A DNA stretch of 64,000 bases from Herbidospora daliensis (GCF_001570585.1 NZ_BBXF01000007.1:124001-188000); one strand, 5' to 3'; positions 24,294-33,719 are shown, counted from the stretch's first letter. Notes: generated by a model not told the origin, from the letters alone. Made by a program: numbers and translations.

Positions 24294-24985
24294 TCGAGCT
24301 TCAGCGCGATCGCGCCACCCGCGCCCTCGCGCAGCTGCCCCGCCGTCCGCCCGACGTAGCGCCGCAGCGCGCGGGCCAGGTGCGGCTCGTCGAAGTAGTC
24401 GAACTCGGCCACGACGTCGGCGACCGGTGTGCCGGCCGCCAGCAGCATCGAGGCCGTGCGCACCCGCTCGATCTGCCGCACCGCCCCCTGCGTGAACCCG
24501 GTCGCCGCCCGGAACCGGCGCTCGACCGTGCGCCCCGACACGTCGGGCAGGGCGCCGCGGCGGACCTCGGCGACGAGCGGGTCACGGACCACGGCCCCCG
24601 CCCGCACCAGCCGCTCGACCAGCGCCTCGGCGTCGTCGGGCCCGGGGGTCTCCCAGCGCAGCCCGTCGAGCCGGAACGTCCGGTGCGTCGTGTCGGGCAG
24701 TTCGAGCCCCCCGCCGACCAGTTCCGCGGTGGGCACGGCCCTGAGCGAGGTGCCCACCGCGAACTCGATGCCGACGAAGGCCGCGCCCTCGGGAACCGGC
24801 GCGGTGCCGGTCGTGCTCTCGGGGCCGGTGACGCTCGCGTACGCGACGCCCTCGCGCTCGTGGAACACCAGCCCCCAGCACGCCGTCGCCACCGAGGTCA
24901 TCTCGGTGACACGCTCGCTCGTGCACGTCCAGACGGAGTCGACCCAGGCAGAGTCGGACGCGCGCGTCTCGAACCGCAGTGTCAC
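24275..24985 (-). CDS. AraC-family transcriptional regulator
   Basis: 236 residues from GTG (gtgacactgcggttcgag). The C-terminal ~100 residues hold two helix-turn-helix units: RTASMLLAAGTPVADVVAEFDYFDEPHLARALRRYVGRTAGQLRE is the second, with the family's conserved F-D-x-x-H-x-x-R-x-x-R-x-x-x-G pattern. The N-terminal half resembles the cupin-like ligand domain of the DUF6597/AraC group. Converging overlap with the RibD-like gene; target genes unknown. Ribosome site is weak, so the start is less sure than the family. Confidence 0.82.
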   Translation of the reverse strand: MTLRFETRASDSAWVDSVWTCTSERVTEMTSVATACWGLVFHEREGVAYASVTGPESTTGTAPVPEGAAFVGIEFAVGTSLRAVPTAELVGGGLELPDTTHRTFRLDGLRWETPGPDDAEALVERLVRAGAVVRDPLVAEVRRGALPDVSGRTVERRFRAATGFTQGAVRQIERVRTASMLLAAGTPVADVVAEFDYFDEPHLARALRRYVGRTAGQLREGAGGAIALKLDQPATS

Positions 24986-25006
24986 GCGAGAAGAATAGGC
25001 ACATAT

Positions 25007-25640
25007 GTCGACGGGTGCCTGGCCTTCAAGGTCATGACCGGGGCGAGCGAACCCTCGTCGGTGTACGCCCGCATCGAGTCGCCGGTGACCGACACGGTGA
25101 CCGTGCCGGGGTTCAACGCGGTCAGCGTGCGCGTCCGGGGGTCGAGGATCGCGACCCTGCCCGCCGCGCGGGCCGCGTCGACGGCCTTCTCGCCGCTGCC
25201 GATCGCCAGCGTGGGCGAACCACCGACATCGGATACCGCAGCGGCACCACCCGCGAGCCGGTCGCCACGCCCTGCGGCTGCACGACGCTCCCGGAGAGGA
25301 CGGCCGTCTCGCCCACCGCGACCGACGCGGGCGCCCCCAGCGTGATCGACTGCGCGAACGCCCGCACCTGGGCCTCGATCCACCGCTCATCGGCGTTCTG
25401 CCGCGCGTCCACCGCCGCCCCGGTCGGGGGTGCCGACGCCGACGTTGCGCATCCCGTTGAAGTCGATGCGCAGCCCGTCGGGGTCGGCCGAAATCTTGGT
25501 GGACGTGGTGCTGATGTCCCGCCAGCGGGTCAGCACGTTGTCGTCGAAGTCGTAGACCGTCTGCGTCCGCACGCCGATCGTGATCGGCAGCCGCACCGAC
25601 CGCCCGGCGACCGAGACGGTCAGGATGGTGCCTTGGGGGT
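25007..25640 (-). pseudogene. Remnant of a multidomain secreted protein (phosphodiester-glycosidase-like C-terminal region)
   Basis: Reading the minus strand, three frames carry pieces of one protein: LTVSVAGRSVRLPITIGVRTQTVYDFDD...ISADPDGLRIDF (25430-25630), then WIEAQVRAFAQSITLGAPASVAVGETAVLSG (25250-25410), then SDVGGSPTLAIGSGEKAVDAARAAGRVAILD...VTGDSM (25007-25250). Order, spacing and strand agree with the C-terminal beta-sandwich part of actinomycete exported phosphodiester-glycosidase (NAGPA-like) or related proteins. Multiple frame changes and no start codon or signal peptide show that it is decayed. Family name is tentative; the broken state is clear. Confidence 0.55.
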
Positions 25641-26093
25641 GATCTTCAGTCGTTGATCGACACGATCCAGACCGATCCGCCGGACGCGCATCGCTCGCCC
25701 GGGACTTCCACCCGCAACGTGGTCTTCGACTACACCGAAGGCCAGCCATGCGCCGCAGTCCCGCAGGGACCACCAACCATCGGTGTCAATGCAGAGCTTC
25801 CAAGGGCTGCGAGCGATCGCGAACACGGCCCCGGATCTGGTCTCCTGCGCTGGTCTCGGCGCTGGTCGAGTAGGCCGGCGCGAGACGGTGCTCTCGGGCG
25901 AGGTGGTCGGAGGCGGTGATCTCCGTATCCAACCCGATATTTGGAGCCCCGGCATTCATCGCAAATGGTGAAAGTTGGAGTTATAAAGCGTCCAACATCC
26001 TAGCAATTCAATAACATCGACCAATCGCGCACCGGCAAGTGGGTGACTCATTCCAGTATGTGAATCCTCGCCGATTCACTCCAGGGAGAGCCC
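25641..26093. other. Intergenic stretch without supported genes
   Basis: Several short open frames overlap here on both strands, but none has a ribosome site with a recognisable domain or coding bias. The last 150 bases become AT-rich (aaagttggagttataaagcg, ttcaataacatcgac) and are the probable promoter region of the membrane protein that follows. Confidence 0.5.
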
Positions 26094-26534
26094 GTGTCAC
26101 TTTCCTCGATCGACCGCTGGGCCGCGCCGACCCGTTGGGACGGAATGCTGATCGGCGGCGCCGGCATTTGTGTGCTCGGTCCTCAACTCCCGGTGTTCTT
26201 CGTCAACTGGCTGTCGCCGATGGCGTTCCTGACCGGCGCCCGAGGCTGGACCGCGTTCTTCGGCCTCGTCGCCGTGCTCCTGGCCATCGCACCCCTCGCT
26301 CGCCCGCACCTGGCGCACCCGTTCGCGATCCTGCAGGTATGCGTCGCCGGTCTCACCGCACTCGTCGTCCTCGTCGGCATGGGGACCCTGTTCCTGCCGT
26401 TCGCGCTGATGGCGACGACATCCGCGGACGTCGCAGTGTTGGCCCTGGCGGCGAATCTGGGAATGATCGCCGCCATGGCCGGATGCGGCGCACAGATATG
26501 GGCGTGCGTGATGCGCCTTCGAGGCCGCGCGTAA
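26094..26534 (+). CDS. Small four-helix membrane protein
   Basis: 146 residues from GTG after a GGGAG ribosome site. Four hydrophobic segments: ~20-45 (MLIGGAGICVLGPQLPVFFV), ~50-68 (AFFGLVAVLLAIAPLA), ~75-110 (AILQVCVAGLTALVVLVGMGTLF) and ~115-140 (VAVLALAANLGMIAAMAGCG). No catalytic or transport signature. I do not recognise the family. Upstream AT-rich DNA and the next, separate secreted-protein gene suggest a single-gene unit. Confidence 0.6.
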   Translation: MSLSSIDRWAAPTRWDGMLIGGAGICVLGPQLPVFFVNWLSPMAFLTGARGWTAFFGLVAVLLAIAPLARPHLAHPFAILQVCVAGLTALVVLVGMGTLFLPFALMATTSADVAVLALAANLGMIAAMAGCGAQIWACVMRLRGRA

Positions 26535-26726
26535 GACCATCTTTCAGGCTTGACGCGGAGCCCCAGTAATTCACAAGATCGCTCCCGGACTTCGGCGCAT
26601 AACGGCGAATCCCCATACAGACCGTTGTGAGTGGTCACCTATGGGCCGAATAGCCCATATACCCCGAATATACTCACCGCATTGACACTTCTCGTATCAG
26701 CGAAACCACGACTGATTCGAGGCGAC

Positions 26727-27182
26727 ATGCGAAAGATCCTGTGCCATCTCGGCGTTGCGACGCTCGTGGCGGGAGGCGCGGCCGTCGCGCTGCCCACGGC
26801 GGCTCACGCGGCGTCCTGCGGTCAGCGCACCGACGTCTACAGCAACATCGGAACGTACTACCCGTTCGACTACGCGGGCCGGCACGTCGGCCTCAAGAAC
26901 GGAACCCAGCGGAACTACACCTTCGCCACGGCGACCAACGTCCGCAGAGGAGACGTCCTGGTCCTGCAGAGAGGCAGCAAGACCTTCACCGTAAGGTGGG
27001 TGACGACGGCACAGGTGTCCGGTTCCTCGTACATCACCTGCTCTGGAAGCTTCAGCGGGAGCGGGGCCAACTACATACAGACCCCGTCGATCGAGAACTG
27101 GCACGTGCCGATCCGCGCCTGCATCTACCCCGTCGAGGGCGGCTACCACTGCCACGACCGCTGGTACGTCGACATCACCTGA
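26727..27182 (+). CDS. Small secreted protein of unknown function
   Basis: 151 residues; signal peptide MRKILCHLGVATLVAGGAAVALPTAAHA. The ~123-residue mature form has four Cys (SCGQRT, ITCSGS, IRACIYP, YHCHDRW), probably two disulfides, and aromatic/charged patches (TYYPFDYAGRHVGLK; HDRWYVDIT), with the look of a small beta-sandwich. No catalytic motif. It converges with another secreted small protein (27322-27798) of similar size, but the sequences are not alike. Confidence 0.65.
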   Translation: MRKILCHLGVATLVAGGAAVALPTAAHAASCGQRTDVYSNIGTYYPFDYAGRHVGLKNGTQRNYTFATATNVRRGDVLVLQRGSKTFTVRWVTTAQVSGSSYITCSGSFSGSGANYIQTPSIENWHVPIRACIYPVEGGYHCHDRWYVDIT

Positions 27183-27283
27183 TGACGGGATCAGACTGCC
27201 CATGGAGGCGCAGGCAAACGATGCCTGAGCACTGTGGGCCAGGCGCGATCAGACGGGCCCTGGTCGTCAACGACCGGGGCAGG

Positions 27284-27314
27284 CAGGCCGCCCGGGGCGG
27301 TGCGGGCGGCCCTG
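27284..27314. terminator. Hairpin between two converging secreted-protein genes
   Basis: Arms caggccgcccg and cgggcggccctg (one bulged base) with an 8-base GC-rich loop, 100 bases after the first gene and 8 bases before the end of the second. It may terminate both transcripts. Confidence 0.6.
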
Positions 27315-27321
27315 TTCCAGG

Positions 27322-27798
27322 TCAGATCGCCGTGACCTCGAGCTTGACCTCGTACGAGTACCACGTCGAGTTCGTCCCGCTGATGAACTGCGTGGGCAGC
27401 ACCAGCGACTGCCCCACCGCCAGCCCCGCGCAGTTGCCGCCGTTGGCGGTGGCCGACCCCAGCGACGTCCCCGACCCAGGCGACGGCAGCGTCACCTCAC
27501 GCAGCGAGAACGACACCGACCCGCCCACCGACGTGATCACCGAACTCGGGTTCTCGAACGACGCCGGGTACTTGGTGTCCCCCGTGACCATCTTCACGTG
27601 GTTGTAGTTGACCGTCGGGTAGAGATTCCCGCCCACCGAGAACCGGAGCTCGTCCCTGCCGTCCGACTCGTCCACGTTGTTGGCGTAGATGGAGTAGAGC
27701 TCCACGCGGCAGGGAACCGCGGCGTAGGCCGGGGCCGCGACCGCGACCGGCGCCGCCACAGCGGCACTGAGGGCGAGAACGCCGAGAAGTCTTCGCAT
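27322..27798 (-). CDS. Small secreted protein of unknown function
   Basis: 158 residues after a strong AGGAGG ribosome site; the longer open frame upstream has none. Signal peptide MRRLLGVLALSAAVAAPVAVAAPAYA. The mature part is rich in beta-strand residues (VELYSIYANNVDESDGRDELRFSVGGNLYPTV; SVSFSLREVTLPSPG; WYSYEVKLEVTAI) with two Cys. The DELRF and YEVKLEV segments recall actinomycete secreted proteins with a calcium-binding beta sandwich, but no firm family can be named. Confidence 0.65.
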   Translation of the reverse strand: MRRLLGVLALSAAVAAPVAVAAPAYAAVPCRVELYSIYANNVDESDGRDELRFSVGGNLYPTVNYNHVKMVTGDTKYPASFENPSSVITSVGGSVSFSLREVTLPSPGSGTSLGSATANGGNCAGLAVGQSLVLPTQFISGTNSTWYSYEVKLEVTAI

Positions 27799-27948
27799 GA
27801 TCGGTCCTCCTTGGGACTGCACGCCCACGACCGTCGCGAGCGCCGCCCCAGGCTGCGAGGACCACCGTGAGCACACCGTTAAACCCCAGCTTCTGCGTAC
27901 TTTTAACGCGTGGACCCCTGGCTCGGCCAGACGTACGCTCGCCCTGTC

Positions 27949-30900
27949 ATGGGGGACCAACTCACACTTCTGTTGCTCGGCCCTCCGTACCTGGCGATCG
28001 GGGAGACGCCTGTCGCCGTCCGGTCGGCCAAGAGCCGGGCACTGCTCTGTCACCTGGCCGCCGCGCCGGGCCCACGGTCGAGAGCCGAACTCGCGGGGTT
28101 GTTATGGGGTGAACGCCCCGACGCGCACGCCCGAGGCAGCCTGCGCCTGGCGCTGTCGGAGCTGCGCAAGGAGGTCGGCGGCTGGCTCGACATCACCCGA
28201 GACCACGTGGGTTTCCGCGCCGACCAGTGCTGCCACGTCGACCACGCGAAGCTGACCGGCGTCACCACCATCGGCGAAGCCCTGAAGTTATGGCGCGGCG
28301 AGTTCATGGACGGCGTCGCCTTCGTCGACGCCCCCGCCTTCGCCGAGTGGCTCGCCGCCGAACGCCTGCGGGTCCGTGCCCTTTTCCGAGACCTTCTTGT
28401 ACGTCAGGCGGGCCCCGCCCACGAGATCGTCAAACTGGCCAGACTCCTGAGCGAACTGGACCCGTACGACGAGGAAGTACACCGCCTCCTCATCTCCTCA
28501 CTGGCGGAGACAGGCAACCGCGCCCCCGCCCTGCTCGCCTACGCGAACCTGCGCGACCGCCTGGCCACCGACCTGGGCGTCGAACCGGCCGCGGAAACCC
28601 GAGCCATCCGCCAGGCCCTGGGCCCGCAACGAAAGCCCGCCGCCCTTCCGGTCCCCAGCACCCCACTCGTGGGCAGAAAAGCCGAGGTAGACCAGGTAGC
28701 AGCCCTACTAGGAAGGGAACGCATAGTCACCCTGCTGGGCCCGGGCGGCGTGGGCAAGACCCGCCTGGCCCTGGCCGCCGCAGCACGAGTGCCCGGCGCC
28801 GCGTTCGTCACGTTCGCCGGCGTAGGCCCCGAAGCCGCGGTCACCACGGTGGCCCGACGGCTGGGCATGGACCTGTCGTCTCCCCGCCCGGCGAAAGAGC
28901 TGCTGTTCGAAACCCTGGCCGACCGCTGCCTGCTCCTGGTGCTCGACAACCTGGAACACCTGCCGGACTTCGACGCCGTGATCGCCGAACTCATAGCCGC
29001 CTGCCCCGGAGTGCGCGTCCTGGCCACCAGCAGACGCCGCCTGACCCTCCCGAGCTTCGCCGTAGTAGTGGACGGCCTATCACCCCCAGCGGCCGAGGAA
29101 CTGTTCGCCGTCAGAGCCCGCACCGTCCGCCCCGCTTTCGACCCTGGACGCGAATCCGCCCTGGTAGCCGACATCTGCGCCGCCACCCGAGGCTTACCAC
29201 TGGCGATCGAACTGGCCGCCAGCCTCCTGCGCGCCCTGTCGTGCGCCGACCTCGCCGACCACCTGAACACCGGCCTGCTGGGCGCGGACGCCCTCACCCC
29301 CCGGCCCAGACACGCCACGATGCGCCGAGTCTTCGAGACCTCGTGGACGCTGCTCACCGACGAAGCCCGCCGCGTACTGCCGATCCTGTCGGCGTTCGGC
29401 GGCGGCTTCACCCTGGAAGCCGCTCTGGACGTCGCCGAGACCACCCCCGAAGTGCTGGTCCACCTGGTCGACCACAGCATGATCACCTTCCAGCCCCCGG
29501 CCCGCTACCTCATCCACCCCCTGATCCAGGCTTTCGCCACCCAGCACCTGACCACAGAGCAACCGACCCGATTACGCCACGCCCACCACTTCAAAGCCCT
29601 GCTGAAGAAGCACGCCCACGGCCTCCACGACGCGACCGACGAGCAGACCCCCACGCTGCTGGCCGCAGAACTGGACAACATCCGCCTGGCCTGGACCCAC
29701 GCCCCCAACCCAGGCTTCCTCGACCTCTACTGGACGCTCTGCCTGAGACTCGGCCTGTACGAGGAGTCCGCGGCGATAGTGGAAACCAACCTGGAAGCCG
29801 ATCGTCCAACCCCGGAGCAACGAGCCCGCCGGCTGCGCATGGCCGCAGTCAGCTACTACCAGCTGGCCAAAGAACGCCGCGCCCTGCACCTGGCCGAAGA
29901 GGCACTGGAAGCACTGGGCCGCCCATTGCCATCCGGGTGGCGCCGCACGGTCGTACACCTGTGCTCACCCGCAAGCCCGACCCCGCGCGAGGCAGAGGCA
30001 GCCCAAGCCCTGTCCCTGATCGCCATGTTCGCCTACTACCGCCAAGACCTCCCCACGATGTTGTCGGCAACGCTGCTGCAGCTCAACGCCGTGAACCGGT
30101 CGGCCGCCCCGGAACTGCGCGCCGAGGCCTACGCGAACGTCGCCACCGCAGTGAGAACCGCCGGCCAGTCCCGCCTGGCGAGACGCTACGCGAGGCGAGC
30201 CGACGAAGCGCTGGCCTCCCTCCCCAGAACACACGTCAGCGAAGCGGCGAACCGAGCGCGGGTGGCGAGAGGCATCGACCAGCTGTCATGCGGGGCCTTG
30301 GAAGCGGCCTGGCGCTCCTTCACGGAAGCCCGGTCACGAACCCTGGAACCGAGACTGGCGGAAGTCTGCACAGGCCTCCTGGCAGAGACCTCGATGTGGC
30401 GAGGCGAATTCGCCCGAGCCGCCGAGTTGTTCGTGGTGACGGGCGAACTGTCCGCGCGAAGGGTGGGCGGCGACGACATCGGCCGCTACTGGTGCCTAAC
30501 GGGCCAGGCGGAAGCGCTGCTGCGCCAGGAGGGAGTGCCGTCGGCGCGGATCCGAGAGGTCCTGACGGCCGCCCAGGCCGCCACAAACCGTCGGCGGGCG
30601 CTTGAGCAGGCGTTCGGGCTACGGAACGGCCCGATCGTCGAGGTGATCCAGCGGATGCGACTATTCACGGGGTTCGCCCGGACGGACCTGCTCGATGGCC
30701 GGCCCGAGCGCGCTGCGGAGGCTGTGCCGGAGATCGTGGCGCTGGCCGGAAAGCTGCCGTCGGCGCAGCCGGGCATGCTGGAGTGCTGGTCGGGGCTGGC
30801 CGAGCTGCTGTGGGAGCTGCGCCGGCCTGACCCGGCGGTGGTGCGGACGGTGCTTCGGGGGATACGCGGCTATGCGGCGCGTTACCCGGGCGCGGCGGCG

Positions 30901-31053
30901 CGGTTGGGGTGGGGCCAAGTGCTTCTACGGGGGACCGCGGGGATGCCCGTGCGGAAGACGGCCTGGAAGGCCATGCAGGAGGCGGATCGGCTGGGCGTCG
31001 CTTATGACATCCGCCGAGCTGCGGAGGCGGCTGACGTGTCAGCGTCTACGTAA
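27949..31053 (+). CDS. BTAD/NB-ARC/TPR transcriptional regulator (AfsR-SARP-like)
   Basis: 1034 residues from ATG; an in-frame GTG 39 bases earlier is possible, neither start having a good ribosome site. Residues ~1-90: winged-helix OmpR-like DNA-binding part (GDTPVAVRSAKSRALLCHLAA...). ~95-235: bacterial transcriptional activation domain (DPYDEEVHRLLISSLAETGNRAPALLAYANLRDRLATDLGVEPAAET). ~245-560: NB-ARC ATPase with Walker A LGPGGVGKTRLA and GLPLAIELAASLLRAL. The remainder is helical TPR-like sensor. Such proteins activate secondary-metabolite or stress genes in actinomycetes; target not evident here. It is the last intact gene before the island. Confidence 0.9.
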   Translation: MGDQLTLLLLGPPYLAIGETPVAVRSAKSRALLCHLAAAPGPRSRAELAGLLWGERPDAHARGSLRLALSELRKEVGGWLDITRDHVGFRADQCCHVDHAKLTGVTTIGEALKLWRGEFMDGVAFVDAPAFAEWLAAERLRVRALFRDLLVRQAGPAHEIVKLARLLSELDPYDEEVHRLLISSLAETGNRAPALLAYANLRDRLATDLGVEPAAETRAIRQALGPQRKPAALPVPSTPLVGRKAEVDQVAALLGRERIVTLLGPGGVGKTRLALAAAARVPGAAFVTFAGVGPEAAVTTVARRLGMDLSSPRPAKELLFETLADRCLLLVLDNLEHLPDFDAVIAELIAACPGVRVLATSRRRLTLPSFAVVVDGLSPPAAEELFAVRARTVRPAFDPGRESALVADICAATRGLPLAIELAASLLRALSCADLADHLNTGLLGADALTPRPRHATMRRVFETSWTLLTDEARRVLPILSAFGGGFTLEAALDVAETTPEVLVHLVDHSMITFQPPARYLIHPLIQAFATQHLTTEQPTRLRHAHHFKALLKKHAHGLHDATDEQTPTLLAAELDNIRLAWTHAPNPGFLDLYWTLCLRLGLYEESAAIVETNLEADRPTPEQRARRLRMAAVSYYQLAKERRALHLAEEALEALGRPLPSGWRRTVVHLCSPASPTPREAEAAQALSLIAMFAYYRQDLPTMLSATLLQLNAVNRSAAPELRAEAYANVATAVRTAGQSRLARRYARRADEALASLPRTHVSEAANRARVARGIDQLSCGALEAAWRSFTEARSRTLEPRLAEVCTGLLAETSMWRGEFARAAELFVVTGELSARRVGGDDIGRYWCLTGQAEALLRQEGVPSARIREVLTAAQAATNRRRALEQAFGLRNGPIVEVIQRMRLFTGFARTDLLDGRPERAAEAVPEIVALAGKLPSAQPGMLECWSGLAELLWELRRPDPAVVRTVLRGIRGYAARYPGAAARLGWGQVLLRGTAGMPVRKTAWKAMQEADRLGVAYDIRRAAEAADVSAST

Positions 31054-31123
31054 TGGCGAGTGTCAGTGGGTGTTTGAGAAGTGGTGATTCCAGCCGGTAA
31101 GGGCCGGAGTGTCGCGTGGTCTG

Positions 31124-31340
31124 ATGCCCCGAGAACGGCGCTACCCATCCGACTTGACCGACGCGCAGTGGGCGCTGATCAAGCCGCTGTTACCCGCCCC
31201 GAACACGGCCGGCCGGCCGGAGAAGCACGCTCGTCGTGATGTCGTGGACGCGGTCTTGTACGTAGTGCGTACCGGCTGCTCTGGCGGCAACCACCCTGGC
31301 AGACCGTCTAGCGGTACTTCCTCCGCTGGGAGGAAGCCAA
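31124..31340 (+). pseudogene. IS5-family transposase remnant (N-terminal fragment, frameshifted)
   Basis: MPRERRYPSDLTDAQWALIKPLLP...RPEKHARRDVVDAVLYVVRTGC is the typical N-terminus of IS5-family (IS112-type) DDE transposases. After GC-S the frame is lost: the expected WRQ-P-PWQTV-x-RYFLRWEEAKLT is found in another frame (31280-31340), also with an internal stop. The remaining two thirds are missing; the sequence passes directly into a fragment of an island gene. It marks the left edge of the mobile region. Confidence 0.8.
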
Positions 31341-31502
31341 GCTGACTAGGGGCAGCGTTGGAGCCGACCACGATCACCCGATGCCGTTCCGGCATGGGCG
31401 CGGCGCCGAGCCGGTCGAGGTGGTCGTCCAGGCGGCCTAGATCGGTATCGAGAACCCACGCTCCAGCCGGCTCCCCGTCGACCACGTCGAGGCGGGTGTA
31501 CT
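31341..31502 (-). pseudogene. 162-bp fragment of the gene intact at 49850-50665
   Basis: Reading minus, VVDGEPAGAWVLDTDLGRLDDHLDRLGAAPMPERHRVIVVGSNAAPSQL matches VVDGEPAEAWVLDTDLGRLDYRLDQLGVAPMSERHRVIAVGSNAAPSQL of the island gene at 50392-50553. The two blocks are the same length with no gap at DNA level. Both ends are cut, the left one exactly where the transposase remnant stops. It shows that an earlier, related integrative element occupied this place. Confidence 0.88.
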
Positions 31503-31834
31503 GCTACCGGTTCCCCCACACCCAGAACAAGGCCGGGCGGTCAGCCGATACCTGACCGCAGGGAGGCACCGACGGCCTTCATCCGCGCATCTCGGACGAC
31601 TCCCTGTGCGAGCTGCCCACTGCGAACGGATCATCGTTGCAGAGGAGGGCGTCCGAGGTGACAATGCGTGGAGGTGCCGGGTGGTCATCCCGGCGAAGTG
31701 TTGGAGGCGCTGCTTGTGAACACCGCACCGCGGTGCGCCTCGCTGTGCGCGCCAGACGCTGACGACTTCGCTTCGCCCACCGGCTGACCTGCTTCGTTCA
31801 CGGTGGGCGCTTCCCCTCATGGGAGACCACCGTC
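31503..31834. other. Intergenic stretch at the island edge, no gene supported
   Basis: Short open frames on both strands without coding bias or recognisable domains. The block probably consists of further debris of the older element plus the promoter of the MFS gene. A GGGAG ribosome site for that gene lies at the right end. Confidence 0.5.
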
Positions 31835-33136
31835 GTGCCCGAAGACTTCAGGACGGTCGATCGCCGTCCTCTGACAATGGTTCTTGCCGCCAACCTCCTT
31901 TCGATCACTGGGAATTGCCTCACGTACATGGGCGTGCCGTGGTTCGTGCTGCAGAGCACGGGCAGCGCCGCCAAGGCCGGGATCGTCGCGTTCTGCACAC
32001 TGCTGCCCGCGGTGCTCGCCGCGCTCGTCACCGGTCCGATCATCGACCGGATCGGGCGACTGAGGATGAGTGTCGCCTCGGATCTCGTCTGTGGAGTCGC
32101 AGTTGCGGCGATCCCGCTGCTGCACTCCGCCGGCGTCCTGCGTTTCTGGATGCTGTGCGTGCTCATGGCGGTGACAGGACTGTTCCGTTCGCCGGGTGAA
32201 ACCGCCCGTGGCGTGCTGTTGCCCACTCTCGCCGAACGCGCCGGAATGCCCCTGATCAGAGCTAGCGGTTTGTACGACGGTGCGGCCCGCTGTGCGGCGC
32301 TGACGGGATCGGCTCTCGGAGGCGTGCTGATCGCCGTACTCGGAGCCGAGAACGTCCTGTGGGTGGATGCCGCGACCTTCGCCGTGTCCGCGCCGCTGTT
32401 CGCGTTCGGGGTGCGCGGCCTGCCCGAGGCACAAGCCCAGCGGCGGGTCGAGCCGACCTCGTTGCGTGCCTACCGTCGTGAACTCGCGGAAGGCTATCGC
32501 TTCCTGGCAGCGACTCCGCTGCTGCTGGCTCTATGCCTGATGACGCTGGTCACCAGGGGCCTCGACCAAGCATGGAGCGCCGTGCTCCTCCCCGTGGATA
32601 CCGGTGTGGAGCTTGGCGGTTCCATCGATCTCGGTCTGTTGAACGCAGCCTTCGGGGTGTGCGCACTCGCGGGGGCGCTGGTCTTCGGGGCGGTAGGCAG
32701 CCGCTTTCGGCGGTGGCCAGTGTTCACCTGCGCCTTTCTCATTGGGGGAGCGCCGCGCTTCGTGGTCGCCGCCTTCACCGACACCTTCGCGCCGCTGGCC
32801 GTGATCATGGCGCTTGAGGGTCTCGCCTTCGGTGTACTCAACCCAATCATGGCCACAGTGACGTATGAGACGGTGCCGGAGGAACTGCGCAGCCGCGTGT
32901 TGAGTGCGACGACGGCCTCGGTCCAACTGGTCACTCCGATGGGCGGACTGGCTGCGGGCTTCCTCGTGGATTCGGCTGGCCTGCCCTGCACGCTGCTGAC
33001 GGTTGGCGGTGTGTATCTGCTCGCCACGCTGTGCCCGTTGATCTTCCCGGTCTGGAGGAAGATGGACAGTACTGGTTCTTCCCACGACAGGGCGGAGGGC
33101 TCGCCGCCCCATGTCTCGGGATCGAAGCACGTGTAG
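31835..33136 (+). CDS. MFS transporter (drug/siderophore-exporter-like, 12 helices)
   Basis: 433 residues from GTG after GGGAG. Twelve hydrophobic helices; the loop-2/3 motif is present as GPIIDRIGRLRMSVASD (the MFS G-x-x-x-D-R-x-G-R-R pattern), and its counterpart GAVGSRFRRW appears in the second half. The pattern RSPGETARGVLLPTLAERAGMP is common in the EntS/MacAB-independent MFS exporters of actinomycetes. It sits alone between the fragmentary element end and the first att-like module. Lower GC than the chromosomal part. Likely exports a small molecule; substrate unknown. Confidence 0.85.
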   Translation: MPEDFRTVDRRPLTMVLAANLLSITGNCLTYMGVPWFVLQSTGSAAKAGIVAFCTLLPAVLAALVTGPIIDRIGRLRMSVASDLVCGVAVAAIPLLHSAGVLRFWMLCVLMAVTGLFRSPGETARGVLLPTLAERAGMPLIRASGLYDGAARCAALTGSALGGVLIAVLGAENVLWVDAATFAVSAPLFAFGVRGLPEAQAQRRVEPTSLRAYRRELAEGYRFLAATPLLLALCLMTLVTRGLDQAWSAVLLPVDTGVELGGSIDLGLLNAAFGVCALAGALVFGAVGSRFRRWPVFTCAFLIGGAPRFVVAAFTDTFAPLAVIMALEGLAFGVLNPIMATVTYETVPEELRSRVLSATTASVQLVTPMGGLAAGFLVDSAGLPCTLLTVGGVYLLATLCPLIFPVWRKMDSTGSSHDRAEGSPPHVSGSKHV

Positions 33137-33560
33137 AGGCGCGGGAGGCTTGTGCCTGGGCGGTCTTTCACCTGCGGACCGCCGCCCCGGAACTGCCCAG
33201 CCGCAGCGATGATTGACGAGACAGAATGGGCGGCATTTTAGTCATGATGCCGCCCGTTCCGTCGGCGCGTCAGCAGCACTGTCGTCGGTACTCCTGCGGC
33301 ACCGGCGGTGTTGCTGTATTTCACCGACATTCCAGACGCCCACCCACCCCCGTCGTTGCTGGAACTCACCCACGAGCGTTCTTAACGTCATCGACGGGTC
33401 GCTGGACTACGGGTCAGAGTGAGCCATGGCGAGGTTGGGCACTACCGCCGATCGCCTCGACTGTCGAGGTCGTATAGCAGTAACGGTTTGCCTGCGTGAC
33501 CACGAAGGGTGGCGCCGGTGGCTGCTGGGTGATCAGTCAGTTCCTGAGACCTTGATCCTT
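33137..33560. other. Intergenic, no gene supported
   Basis: Between the MFS gene and the first element-end module. Several short open frames, none with a domain or ribosome site. Base composition is lower in GC than the chromosome. It may contain further degraded element DNA. Confidence 0.4.
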
Positions 33561-33563
33561 TGG

Positions 33564-33719
33564 GTGGACATTGGGCAGAAACCACCCGCAAACGATCACC
33601 GTCAGTCGCACACAGCCGAACAATAAAAGACGCCCGCAACCCCGCTGAGCAGCAGGTTACGGGCCATCTCAAGGGTGCCCCCCGGTAGGAATCGAACCTA
33701 TGACACCAGGTTTAGGAAG
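33564..33719 (-). repeat. Element-end module 1 with tRNA-Arg(CCU)-like 3' half (att-like core 33674-33719)
   Basis: The stretch parallels the DNA downstream of the integrase at 59.6 kb: a cccgcaaacgatca block (33585-33598) as in 59605-59617, then gggtgcccccCGGTAGGAATCGAACC, ending caccaggtttaggaag. Read on the minus strand, this is the 3' half of a tRNA: anticodon loop TTCCTAA (CCU), variable/T arm with GGTTCGATTCC and acceptor GGGGGCACC. The 5' half is absent, so no functional tRNA is encoded. It differs from the copy at 59693-59737 at a few bases and by one extra C. An integrase gene is missing beside it. Confidence 0.78.

Noticed and set aside
24014-25656. Long plus-strand frames over the AraC gene and the decayed secreted protein
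   Set aside because: Antisense shadows with Arg/Pro-rich products; the minus strand carries recognisable domains.
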